Shown one piece after another: positions 43,944 to 51,205 of a stretch of DNA of 64,000 nucleotides. The notes beneath the pieces are model-generated. The model was not told where the DNA came from, searched no databases, and was given only the letters and a program-made list of their open reading frames with translations. Every line of letters begins with the position of its first letter. Position 1 is the stretch's first letter. A program made the position numbers and the translations under genes. Origin of the DNA: Acidimicrobiia bacterium (GTDB lineage Bacteria > Actinomycetota > Acidimicrobiia > Acidimicrobiales > Aldehydirespiratoraceae); the NCBI GenBank assembly GCA_022821685.1, contig JAJEDD010000039.1, positions 1-64,000 of the forward strand, read 5' to 3'.

Positions 43944-44297
43944 GTGGCTCTCACTCTTGATGTCGAGGGTCCGGCCGCGCCGCCGCGTCTCAACGGCGAG
44001 CTGGTGTTCGAGGAGCCGTGGGAGGGCCGCAGCTTCGCCATGGCCGCGGCGCTGGCCGACGGCGGCCTGTTCACCTGGGACGAGTTCCGAGACCACCTGA
44101 TCGCGGCCATCGACCACTGGGAGTCGGCCCCGGTGGGCGAGTACCGGTACTACGAGCGCTGGCAGGAGGCTCTCGAGTCCGTGGTTGAGCAGTGCAACAT
44201 CGTGGCCCGTCCCGAGGTGGACGAGTTGGCCGCGGCCTATGCGGCCCGCCCGCCGGGTCACGACCACGACCACCAGCACCACGACCACAGCCACTGA
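43944..44297 (+). CDS. nitrile hydratase accessory/activator protein with His-rich tail
   Basis: This 117-residue protein resembles the N-terminal helical part of the beta subunit (PWEGRSFAMAAALADGGLFTWDEFRDHLIAAI and YYERWQEALESVVE), the pattern of the nitrile hydratase accessory family that inserts cobalt and helps alpha oxidation (P14K/NhlE-like). The C-terminal HDHDHQHHDHSH is a strong metal-binding tail, consistent with cobalt handling. GTG start 43944, 13 bases after the alpha stop, in the same operon. Confidence 0.88.
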   Translation: MALTLDVEGPAAPPRLNGELVFEEPWEGRSFAMAAALADGGLFTWDEFRDHLIAAIDHWESAPVGEYRYYERWQEALESVVEQCNIVARPEVDELAAAYAARPPGHDHDHQHHDHSH

Positions 44298-44337
44298 GAG
44301 TGCGGATTTGACCGACCCTGGCTGAGGGTTTAGCTTG

Positions 44338-44360
44338 TCGGATAAGTATGTCTTATCTGA
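44338..44360. promoter_or_regulatory. candidate operator palindrome before the AmiS gene
   Basis: GATAAG (44341-44346) and CTTATC (44352-44357) form a perfect 6-bp inverted repeat with a 5-base spacer. TC/GA pairs extend it outward past one mismatch. A partial third copy of the left half (TGTCGGGTAAGACTGAG) follows at about 44363. It lies 30-50 bases before ATG 44392 in a region less GC-rich than the operon, and fits a repressor or activator site. Confidence 0.5.
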
Positions 44361-44391
44361 GATGTCGGGTAAGACTGAGGAAAGGCTTGTC

Positions 44392-44919
44392 ATGCCTCCT
44401 ATAACCGTCGTCTTCATTGCCACCGGCTTGGTCGTGTGGCTCAATGCCCTCTTCTTCCTCGGTGTGGGCGCCGATCAGAAGGAAGGGGGTTCGAACCCGC
44501 TCGTCAGCATCGGCAATGCGACCCTGGTCGTGGGCCTGCTGAACCTGGTGCAGGCGGTTTACATCATGTGGGCCCGACCTCTGGACGACGCGTCGGTCGT
44601 CCTGGCCGGGCTCGTCACCTTCTACGGTCTCTTCTTCGTGGTTCTCGGCAAGAGCGAGGTCAACGGATGGGATCTGCGGGTGGTTGGGAACCTGGCCGTG
44701 CCGACGGCCATCCTCCCGCTGTTCTGGTGGGACTTCTTCTCGGGAAGCTGGATGTTCCAGTCGATCCTGATCGTCTGGTTGGTGGCCTTCGGATCGGTGG
44801 CCCTCACCACCTACGGCAAGCTGGAGGCCAAGCTCCTCGGCGTGATTCTCGCTGGAACCGCGATCTACACCTTCTGGGTCCCGGCCCTGATCCTGGCCAC
44901 GGGCAACGATATCCCCTAG
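44392..44919 (+). CDS. AmiS/UreI-family amide/urea channel
   Basis: This 175-residue membrane protein has six hydrophobic helices, starting MPPITVVFIATGLVVWLNAL, with the conserved NPLVSIGNATLVVGLLNLVQA and FYGLFFVVLG regions of the AmiS/UreI family, including Asn, Phe and Trp residues that line the amide or urea pore. Next to nitrile hydratase it most likely passes short amides or urea across the membrane. A GAGGAAAGG site precedes ATG 44392. The TAG stop joins directly to an R1 repeat. Confidence 0.9.
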   Translation: MPPITVVFIATGLVVWLNALFFLGVGADQKEGGSNPLVSIGNATLVVGLLNLVQAVYIMWARPLDDASVVLAGLVTFYGLFFVVLGKSEVNGWDLRVVGNLAVPTAILPLFWWDFFSGSWMFQSILIVWLVAFGSVALTTYGKLEAKLLGVILAGTAIYTFWVPALILATGNDIP

Positions 44920-45035
44920 AGGCCGAGCGGATTCATAGCGATTCCTGAGAGTCTTCGCGAGGCGCGGAGCGAGGCCGTGGGCTGTGTTGCTGCGGTTTGG
45001 GCGGCCCGTGAGCGCAGCGAACACGAGCGGGAGCA
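44917..45035 (-). repeat. R1 dispersed repeat (subfamily b)
   Basis: The right end TAGAGGCCGAGCG begins at the AmiS stop codon. The body has GTTGCTGCGGTTTGGGCGGC and the core GAGCGCAGCGAACACGAGCG (one change from the usual AACAAGAG). It separates the nitrile hydratase genes from the radical SAM gene. Confidence 0.83.
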
Positions 45036-45151
45036 ATTGCGCCGCGCCGGTTGAGCCGAGTCGCTCCGGGCCCGACCCGGCGGCGGCTCGGTGATCCGCG
45101 GCCGGCCAGCCGCCTTCGTGGATCAACCTCCGTCGTGATAGGAATGGCGCA

Positions 45152-46270
45152 GTGTCGCTGGCCGAACTCATCATCGACCTCCAGTTCAAGGGTCTGAGGA
45201 TCAACACCGACTTCGAGCGCCGGCCGGGCGGGGCCGGTCCCTCCGACGCAGGCATGGTCTGGATCGAGGGCACCGCAGTGACGGTCCCGGTGGACGCCTC
45301 CTTCGTGGCCGATTCGCCCTATTCGCTGGAGCCCGAGGATCTCGGATTCGGAATATACGCCGACGGGATCCGCCTGGCCGGCGCCGCCCCGGCCGACCGG
45401 CCCCGCTTCTACGGTCTCACCACCGACGACGGCGTGCCGTACTGGCATCTGGCCCTGATGCATCTCGACTCGCTGGCCAGCACCGTGTTGCAGACCTGCG
45501 CCTACTGGGGCAACGAGGACCAGTGCCACTTCTGCGGGATCGGCGTGTCGCTGGCGTCGGGCAGCACGGTGCTGGTGAAGCGGCCCGAGCAACTGGCCGA
45601 GGTGGCCGCCGCGGCCACCGAACTCGACGGCGCGGTGGACATCACCCTCACCACCGGCTCCACCTACGGCCGCGACAAGGGCGCCCTCTACGTGGCCCGC
45701 TGCGGCGAGGCCATGAAGGCTTCGTCGGGGCTGCCGGTGGAGGTGCAGTTCGAGCCGCCCGACGATCTCAGCGTGATCGACGCGGTGGCCGACCGGGGCA
45801 TCGACTCGGTGGGCATCCACGTCGAGACCTTCGACCCGGCGGTGCTGGAGCGGGTGGCGCCGCCCAAGCACCGCACCGGCATCGAGCGCTACTTCGAGAC
45901 CTGGGAGCACGCGGTGGAGCGTTTCGGCGAGGGCCAGGTGTCCACCTATGTGATTCTGGGCATGGGGGAGGACCCCGACCTGATCACCGAGGGCTGCCGC
46001 CGGGCCGCCGACATTGGCGTGTACCCCTTCATCGTGCCGCTGAGGCCCGTGCCCGGCTCCCTCATGGGCGACTGGCTGCCCCCCGCCGCGGACTATGTGG
46101 AGGATGTGGCCCGCAAGGTGGCGCCGTATCTGGTGGAGCGTGGACTCACCGCCGATCTGGTGGCGGCGGGCTGTGCCCGCTGCCAGGCCTGCTCGCCGGT
46201 GGGGGCGATGGAGCGGGAGCTGCAGGCGCCCGAAGGCCGGAACCTGATTCCGGTGCGAGCGATGGGCTGA
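45152..46270 (+). CDS. MSMEG_0568-type radical SAM protein (NitD-like)
   Basis: This 372-residue protein is recognisable as the radical SAM member of the Nit1C cluster. The cluster Cys are unusually spaced: Cys116, Cys125 and Cys128 (CAYWGNEDQCHFC, a CX8CX2C form instead of CX3CX2C). TTGSTYGRDKGALY and VEVQFEPPDDLSVIDAVADRGIDSVGIHVETFD follow, and a C-terminal pair CARCQAC could hold a second site. It should cleave SAM at a 4Fe-4S cluster to start a radical reaction; the product is not known. GTG start at 45152. Confidence 0.85.
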   Translation: MSLAELIIDLQFKGLRINTDFERRPGGAGPSDAGMVWIEGTAVTVPVDASFVADSPYSLEPEDLGFGIYADGIRLAGAAPADRPRFYGLTTDDGVPYWHLALMHLDSLASTVLQTCAYWGNEDQCHFCGIGVSLASGSTVLVKRPEQLAEVAAAATELDGAVDITLTTGSTYGRDKGALYVARCGEAMKASSGLPVEVQFEPPDDLSVIDAVADRGIDSVGIHVETFDPAVLERVAPPKHRTGIERYFETWEHAVERFGEGQVSTYVILGMGEDPDLITEGCRRAADIGVYPFIVPLRPVPGSLMGDWLPPAADYVEDVARKVAPYLVERGLTADLVAAGCARCQACSPVGAMERELQAPEGRNLIPVRAMG

Positions 46271-46343
46271 CCGCGATGGCGGACATGGCTGCGACTAGCT
46301 GCGCAGTGCTGTGTGACTGCTCCGACGGGACGGGCTGACTGCG

Positions 46344-46898
46344 GTGGGGTCGTCGCAGCGGATCGTGTGTTGGCGGGCTGTGACTCCGGCCGCCAAGAGC
46401 TGGCACCTGAGTATCCGTCACCGCATCTTCGTCGAGGAGCAGCGGGTCATCCCCTTCACCGATGTGGACGATTGGGATAGCGACCCCGACACCGTCCACG
46501 TGCTGGCCGGACGGGGATCGGCCGCGGTGGGAACGGTGCGGCTGTATCGCACCGACACCTGCGGCCGCTGGAAGGGCGACCGCCTAGCCGTGCTGCCCGG
46601 CCACCGGGCCGGCATCGCAGGCATGCGGCTGGTGCGATTCGCGGTGTCTACCGCGGCCGCGGCTGGGGGCGACGTGATGGACGCATTCGTCCAGCTCCAG
46701 AACGTGAACTTCTTCGAGCGGCTCGGCTGGGAGCACAACGGTCCGCCCGCTGACTATTTCGGCCTGCCCCACCAGCCCATGACCTTCGAGCTGTCGCGGG
46801 CCGACAGCCTGGCCGAGAGCGAGATTCCCGACGACGCCTGCCTGCGCCTCCCCGCGGCCCGGACCGCCCCCAGCGCCCTGCTCGCCGCAGTGTCCTAG
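46344..46898 (+). CDS. MSMEG_0567/Sll0786-type GNAT N-acetyltransferase (NitE-like)
   Basis: This 184-residue GNAT-fold acetyltransferase has IRHRIFVEEQRVIPFTDVDDWDSDPDTVHVLA at the N-terminus and the acetyl-CoA region VRLYRTD...MRLVRFAVSTAAAAGGDVMDAFVQLQNVNFFERLGWE. It matches the nitrogen-starvation GNAT of the Nit1C set, which in some mycobacteria is fused to the AIR synthase-like domain; here the two are separate genes 9 kb apart. GTG start at 46344; upstream is a near-duplicate of the gene's own start region (about 46262-46290). Confidence 0.83.
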   Translation: MGSSQRIVCWRAVTPAAKSWHLSIRHRIFVEEQRVIPFTDVDDWDSDPDTVHVLAGRGSAAVGTVRLYRTDTCGRWKGDRLAVLPGHRAGIAGMRLVRFAVSTAAAAGGDVMDAFVQLQNVNFFERLGWEHNGPPADYFGLPHQPMTFELSRADSLAESEIPDDACLRLPAARTAPSALLAAVS

Positions 46899-46910
46899 AA
46901 GCCGCAGTTG

Positions 46911-48323
46911 ATGGGCGTCACGGAACTGCCTGAGCGGGTCGAGGTCGTCAACATCGGGCTGGAGCGGTTCGAGGCCGCGGTCCGTGATCAGGGCGCGCCC
47001 GCGGTGGGGGTCGACTGGCGTATCCCCGCCGGCGGCGATGCCGGGGCGGTGGCCGCGCTGGCCCGGCTGCTGGGTCCGGCCGCGGCCCGGATCGACGCAG
47101 CCAACGCCGAGGTGATCAGCCGGTTGGACCGGGGGACGCCGTTGCTGCTGGGCGTGGAGGCAGCGGGCTCGGTGATCGGCGGCCTCGATGCCTCCACGAT
47201 CCTGCACTGCGGGCCGCGGATCGCCTGGGCCGACATGTGCGACCCGTTGCGGCGCTCGGTGCGGGCCGCGGTGGTGGCCGAGGGCTGGGCCCCGGACCGC
47301 GACCGCGCCGATCGCATGCTGAACGCGGGCGAGATCAGGCTGGAGCCCGCTAACGAGCACGCTGCGGTGGTTCCCATGGCCACCGCCATCGGGCCGACCG
47401 CCCCGGTGTACGTGGTGTCGGTCGAGGCTGGCGGCACCACCGCCTATTCGAGCCTCAACCAGGGTTCGGGAGCGGTCGCCTGGTTCGGGGTCGATGCTGA
47501 CGAGGCCATAGAGCGTCTCCGCTTTCTGCGCGACACTCTTGCCCCCGCTTTGGCCGGGGCCATCGACGCGGCCGGCCCCATCGACGTGTTCTCGCTGGCT
47601 GCTCAGGGCATCGCCATGGGCGACGACGTGCACATGCGGGTCCAGGCCACCACCAACCTGCTGCTGCGCGACCTGCTGCCGCACCTGGTCCGGGCCGACA
47701 CCGACAGGATCGGCGAGGCAGCCGACTTCTTGAGCACCAACCACCTGATGTTCCTCAACATCGCCATGGCCGGCGCCCGGGCCCTCACCGAGTGGGCCGG
47801 CGCGGTGGCGGACTCCAGCATCGTCACCACCATGGCCCGCAACGGCACCACCTACGGCGTACGCCTCGCCGGCGACCCCGAGTGGCACATCGCGGCGGCG
47901 CCGCCGGTGCAGAACGCCCTTTACTACCCCGGCCAGGGTCCTGAGACGAGCGCCCCCGACATCGGCGACAGCGCAGTGCTGGAACTGGTGGGCCTCGGCG
48001 GCGCGGCCGCGGCCAACTCGCCCGCGGTGGCCGGCTTCCTTGGGGGTCGGATGGCCGACGCGGCCGCGGTCACTGCGGCCATGGGCCGGATCTGCGCCGG
48101 GACCAGCACCCGGCTCCGCCTGCCCGTGCTCGACAACGCCGGCACCCCGCTGGGAGTCGACGTCCGAAGAGTGGTCGAGAGCTCGATCACACCGGCGGTG
48201 AACACCGGCATAGTCCACGCCTCCGACGGCTCGGGCCAGGTGGGCGCCGGCGTGGCCCGAGCCCCCATCGAGTGCTTCCGCCAAGCCCTGCTGGCCCTCG
48301 ACCGCCGCCTGGCCAAAGACTGA
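46911..48323 (+). CDS. DUF1116 (YlbE/AllG-like) protein
   Basis: This 470-residue protein of the DUF1116 family is the partner of FdrA in oxamic transcarbamylase (E. coli AllG). Family marks are VGVDWRIPAGGD, LRRSVRAAVVAEGWA, LNAGEIRLEPANEHAAVVPMA and FLSTNHLMFLNIAMAGARAL. The mate FdrA is on the opposite strand 13 kb away, whereas they are neighbours in E. coli. It follows the GNAT gene by 12 bases on the same strand, which links the carbamoyltransferase module to the Nit1C genes by operon structure. TTG 46908 is an alternative start. Confidence 0.85.
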   Translation: MGVTELPERVEVVNIGLERFEAAVRDQGAPAVGVDWRIPAGGDAGAVAALARLLGPAAARIDAANAEVISRLDRGTPLLLGVEAAGSVIGGLDASTILHCGPRIAWADMCDPLRRSVRAAVVAEGWAPDRDRADRMLNAGEIRLEPANEHAAVVPMATAIGPTAPVYVVSVEAGGTTAYSSLNQGSGAVAWFGVDADEAIERLRFLRDTLAPALAGAIDAAGPIDVFSLAAQGIAMGDDVHMRVQATTNLLLRDLLPHLVRADTDRIGEAADFLSTNHLMFLNIAMAGARALTEWAGAVADSSIVTTMARNGTTYGVRLAGDPEWHIAAAPPVQNALYYPGQGPETSAPDIGDSAVLELVGLGGAAAANSPAVAGFLGGRMADAAAVTAAMGRICAGTSTRLRLPVLDNAGTPLGVDVRRVVESSITPAVNTGIVHASDGSGQVGAGVARAPIECFRQALLALDRRLAKD

Positions 48324-48412
48324 CAAATTGTCTGCTAGACACCAGACATTCTGTCCCCCAGATAGCGGACAATTTGTATCTCAATAGCCAGACATTCTGT
48401 ATTGCGGCCAGG
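48321..48412 (+). repeat. four-unit 23-bp tandem array, iteron-like
   Basis: Four units of exactly 23 bp start at 48321, 48344, 48367 and 48390. Each begins with an 11-base half-palindromic core: TGACAAATTGT, AGACATTCTGT, GGACAATTTGT, AGACATTCTGT. The consensus is NGACAWTYTGT, AT-rich against the GC-rich chromosome. Period about two helical turns places every core on the same DNA face. It starts at the stop of the DUF1116 gene and precedes an R1 repeat; the convergent regulator gene ends beyond that. Confidence 0.8.
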
Positions 48413-48413
48413 C

Positions 48414-48557
48414 TCCAAGAGCGTGCGCGGATAGGTGCAAGCTCGTTACGTCGCAGCGGGGTCATTCCCGCTCTTGCTTGCTGCGCTCACGGGCCGCTCG
48501 GGCCACGGCCTCGCCCGTATGGGCCGGAATCGCTCGCCTACCCGCTCGGCCTCTAAG
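48414..48557 (+). repeat. R1 dispersed repeat, full-length copy (subfamily a)
   Basis: Left end CCAAGAGCGTGCGCGGATAG, core CATTCCCGCTCTTGCTTGCT, segment GGGCCGCTCGGGCCACGGCC and right end CGCTCGGCCTCTAA, the last joining the minus-strand TAG stop of the regulator gene. It is the closest relative of the 37102 copy. Confidence 0.88.
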
Positions 48558-49170
48558 CCGGTCTGAGGGCGGTCCACACTGCCTTTGCCGGGTGTTTGGC
48601 GGGGTTGCGCCAGCGGTGCTCGTGGTCGGTGCGAAAATGGATCGAGTCGCCCTTGCGAAGCTGGAAGGCCTGGCCGGAGACGTCCACGTCGAGCCGTCCC
48701 GACAGCAGGTGGATCAGCTCTTCGCCCGCGTGGCGCAGCGGAGACTCGCCGCTGTCGGAGCCCGGCGCGACCTCGGCGATGGCGGTGGCCACGAAATACT
48801 GGCCGTAGGGGCCGGAGATCCCCTCCAGGGCGAGGCCCTCATGCGGGGTGTAGATCGAGCGGCGCTCGGCGGCGGGGGTGAACACCACGTAGGGCGGCGA
48901 CTCCAGCTCCTCGTCCACGAAGTATGAGACGGGCTGTTCTAGGGCCGCGGCCAGCTTCAGCAGGGTGGTGATGGTGGGCACCATGGTGCCCTGCTCCACC
49001 TTGTGGATGGCCGCGGTCGACACGTCTGAGCGGTCGGCGAGTTGCTGCAGCGACAGGTTCCACTGCTGGCGCAGGTGGCGGATCTTGGGTCCGATCGAGT
49101 TCACGACCGCGCTCAGCGTCTCGCCGCTCACCCCGCCGGGCCGCCCGACTGTTTCCCCCGTAGCGGTCAT
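48553..49170 (-). CDS. XRE-family transcriptional regulator with cupin domain
   Basis: This 205-residue regulator has an N-terminal helix-turn-helix (IRHLRQQWNLSLQQLADRSDVSTAAIHKVEQG, about 28-60) and a C-terminal cupin sensor (HAGEELIHLLSGRLDVDVSGQAFQLRKGDSIHFRTDHEHRWRN). Such proteins (PuuR/SinR-cupin type) usually bind a small effector in the cupin and control neighbouring catabolic genes. It is divergent from the OsmC/oxidoreductase/MSMEG_0572-type genes and convergent with the radical SAM-GNAT-DUF1116 genes. It is the only regulator in the nitrogen locus, so it is the prime candidate for its control. Confidence 0.88.
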   Translation of the reverse strand: MTATGETVGRPGGVSGETLSAVVNSIGPKIRHLRQQWNLSLQQLADRSDVSTAAIHKVEQGTMVPTITTLLKLAAALEQPVSYFVDEELESPPYVVFTPAAERRSIYTPHEGLALEGISGPYGQYFVATAIAEVAPGSDSGESPLRHAGEELIHLLSGRLDVDVSGQAFQLRKGDSIHFRTDHEHRWRNPAKHPAKAVWTALRPA

Positions 49171-49228
49171 GTACCTGTCACCTGATGCCCCTGTCACCGG
49201 GCGCGCAGCCTAGACCACGGTCTTCTCG

Positions 49229-49265
49229 CTTGTGATCGGGTGGTGTCGTATAGTTCACGGCCCTG
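49229..49265 (+). promoter_or_regulatory. candidate promoter of a leaderless osmC-like transcript
   Basis: TATAGT at 49247-49252 looks like a -10 element, placed 12 bases before the GTG start at 49265. Transcription would begin near the start codon, as in actinobacterial leaderless mRNAs. The -35 is not clear; TTGTGA at 49229 is too close. Confidence 0.4.
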
Positions 49266-49660
49266 TGAGTTCTGCGACCCTTACCGTGTCGGCCCGGTGG
49301 CTGGGCGCCTACCGCTGCGACGTGACCTCCGGCGACTTCACGATCCCGGTGGACGAGCCCGAGCGGCACGGCGGCACCAACCAGGGCCCCCAGCCCACCG
49401 AGTTGCTGCTGGGCGCGCTGTCGTCGTGCTTCACTCTGGCGGTGGCCCACTCGGCCGGCAAGCGGGGCATTGAGCTGACCCACCTGAGCGTGGAGGTGAC
49501 CGGCACCTACGACGGCCCCAGCTTCTCGGCGCTCGACATCCGGGTCGACGTCGGTTGCGACGACGCGGTGAAGGACCGGCTGCTGGAGGCTGCATCCCGC
49601 GTCTGCTACGTGTCCAACACCATTCGCAACGCTCCCGAGATGTCGGTGCGGGCCATTTGA
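49265..49660 (+). CDS. OsmC family protein
   Basis: This 131-residue OsmC/Ohr-fold protein has the first Cys region in LLLGALSSCFTLAVAHSAGKRG and the second around ASRVCYVSNTIRNAPEM. Two Cys at these spacings are the peroxidatic/resolving pair of hydroperoxide reductases (OsmC/YhfA group). The enzyme would reduce organic peroxides using dihydrolipoyl or thiol donors. Beside a disulfide-reductase-like flavoprotein it may guard cobalt/thiolate enzymes or handle sulfane sulfur. GTG start. Confidence 0.85.
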   Translation: MSSATLTVSARWLGAYRCDVTSGDFTIPVDEPERHGGTNQGPQPTELLLGALSSCFTLAVAHSAGKRGIELTHLSVEVTGTYDGPSFSALDIRVDVGCDDAVKDRLLEAASRVCYVSNTIRNAPEMSVRAI

Positions 49661-49663
49661 GGG

Positions 49664-49793
49664 CCGGGCGCGGCTTGACACTCGCACGGACTCGCACACC
49701 GGGGCCCGAGCGGCTCGTGAGCGCAGCGAACAAGAGCGGGTTTGACCCCGCTGCGGGCGGGCGCGGCTTGACACTCGCACGGACTCGCACATA
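49664..49793 (-). repeat. R1 core copy flanked by a 33-bp direct repeat
   Basis: GGGCGCGGCTTGACACTCGC (continuing ACGGACTCGCACA) occurs at about 49666-49698 and 49759-49791. Between them is an R1 core (CGTGAGCGCAGCGAACAAGA) without the outer R1 ends. The direct repeats may be duplicated target sequence created when the repeat was inserted. Confidence 0.75.
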
Positions 49794-49876
49794 GGTTCCG
49801 ATACGCAGTTGTCTCATCCGACACGTCGGGTGTTGCCGAGTCGCAGCCGGGAGGTCTTGGTGGCGAGAGGGTCACG

Positions 49877-51199
49877 ATGCGCATAGCGGTGATCGGCGGG
49901 GGCGCCGCCGGGCTGGGCGCGGCGGGCGCGGCCAAGGCGGTCGATCCCAACGCCGAGGTGGTGGTCTACACCGCCGACACCGACGTGGCCTACAGCCCGT
50001 GCGGCATCCCCTACGTGCACGGCAAGGAGATCGACTCGTTCGACCGGCTCTTCTTGGCCACCAAGGAGCAGTACGTCGCCACCGGCATCGACGTCCGCTA
50101 CGAGACCACGGTGGAGTCGATCGACCCGAAGGCTCGCACCGTAACGGTGGCGGGCGAGGGCGCGGCCTCCTATGACCGGCTCATCATCGGGTCGGGATGG
50201 AACTACGCCTCGGTGGACGTTCCCGGCAACGATCTCGACGGCATCTACGAGGTCAAGTACATCCGCGAGGCCATGGAGTGGGACAAGCGGCTCGACTCCT
50301 GCACCTCGGCGGTGGTGGTGGACGCCGGTCTGGTGGCCATGGAGATGGTGGCGGCCCTGTGCCACCGGGGGATCAAGTGCACCGTCGTTGATCCCGCCCC
50401 GTGGCCCATGGCCGACGTGCTCGACCCCGACATCGTCGAGCCGGTGCGCCAGGCCTGGGAGGACGCCGGCGTCGACATGCAGTGGGGCAACCGGGTCACC
50501 GCGTTCTCCGGCGACAAGACGGTGAGCCGGGTCGAGACCGAGCAGGGGCCCATCTCCGCCGACATCGTGATCGTCGGCACCCACAAAGTGCCCAACAACC
50601 CGCTGGCCGCCGCGGCCGGCCTTGAGCTGGGCTCCACCGGCGGCCTGATCGTCGACTCTCGGATGCAGACCTCCGATCCCAACATCTACGCCGCGGGGGA
50701 CTGCGCCGAGATCCCCCACGGAGTCTCCAACATTCCCATCCAGGGGCTGACCGGCTCCCACGCCTACTCCCAGGGCAAGACGGCCGGCACCAACGCTGCC
50801 GGCGGAACCCGCCACTACCGGCCCGTGTTCGTGCCGTGGGGGCTGCTGGCGGGGGAGTGGATGATCGGCGGGGTGTCGTTCGGCGAGACGCTGGCCACCG
50901 CGCTGGGCATACAGCACGTTGTGGGCAAGGCCCAGGGCATCACCCGGGCCCGCTACTACCCCGGGGTCAAGCCGATCACGGTGAAGCTGCTGGCCGAGCC
51001 GGGGTCGCTGCGGCTCATCGGGGCCCAGATGATCGGCGGCGAGGGGATCAAGGAGCGGGCCGACTTCTTGGCCATGGCGGTGCGGGTGGGCCTCACCGTC
51101 GAGGAGCTGGCCACCATGGAGAACGTGTACTCGCCCGCCATCGGCGCCCTCAACGAGCCGATCTCGGTGGCCGCCCAGAACCTGCTGGCCGGGCTGTAG
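49877..51199 (+). CDS. FAD-dependent pyridine-nucleotide-disulfide oxidoreductase family protein
   Basis: This 440-residue flavoprotein has the FAD motif VIGGGAAGLGAAG, the AYSPCGIPYV site with the redox Cys42 of CoA-disulfide reductase/NADH oxidase relatives, NIYAAGDCAE and a C-terminal dimer domain ending YSPAIGALNEPISVAAQN. The second nucleotide motif is degenerate (VVVDAGLVAMEMVAA; the usual GxGxxG is DAGLVA), so NAD(P)H use may be altered. It is not the MSMEG_0569-type flavoprotein of Nit1C. It heads a plus-strand group with a small protein and the MSMEG_0572-type gene. Confidence 0.85.
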   Translation: MRIAVIGGGAAGLGAAGAAKAVDPNAEVVVYTADTDVAYSPCGIPYVHGKEIDSFDRLFLATKEQYVATGIDVRYETTVESIDPKARTVTVAGEGAASYDRLIIGSGWNYASVDVPGNDLDGIYEVKYIREAMEWDKRLDSCTSAVVVDAGLVAMEMVAALCHRGIKCTVVDPAPWPMADVLDPDIVEPVRQAWEDAGVDMQWGNRVTAFSGDKTVSRVETEQGPISADIVIVGTHKVPNNPLAAAAGLELGSTGGLIVDSRMQTSDPNIYAAGDCAEIPHGVSNIPIQGLTGSHAYSQGKTAGTNAAGGTRHYRPVFVPWGLLAGEWMIGGVSFGETLATALGIQHVVGKAQGITRARYYPGVKPITVKLLAEPGSLRLIGAQMIGGEGIKERADFLAMAVRVGLTVEELATMENVYSPAIGALNEPISVAAQNLLAGL

Positions 51200-51205
51200 G
51201 CGCTC

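Noticed and set aside
44480..44500. GGTTCGAACCC resembling a tRNA T-loop
   Set aside because: It lies in the coding sequence of the AmiS/UreI gene (encoding GGSNPL), and no cloverleaf can be built around it.
48321..48412. Possible mini CRISPR array
   Set aside because: Period is 23 bp with no separate constant repeat and unique 30-bp spacer, and there are no cas genes.
49877..51199. Candidate for the missing Nit1C flavoprotein (MSMEG_0569/NitH)
   Set aside because: The protein has the layout of CoA-disulfide reductase/NADH oxidase relatives with a redox Cys and dimer domain, not the single-domain flavin monooxygenase type expected for MSMEG_0569.
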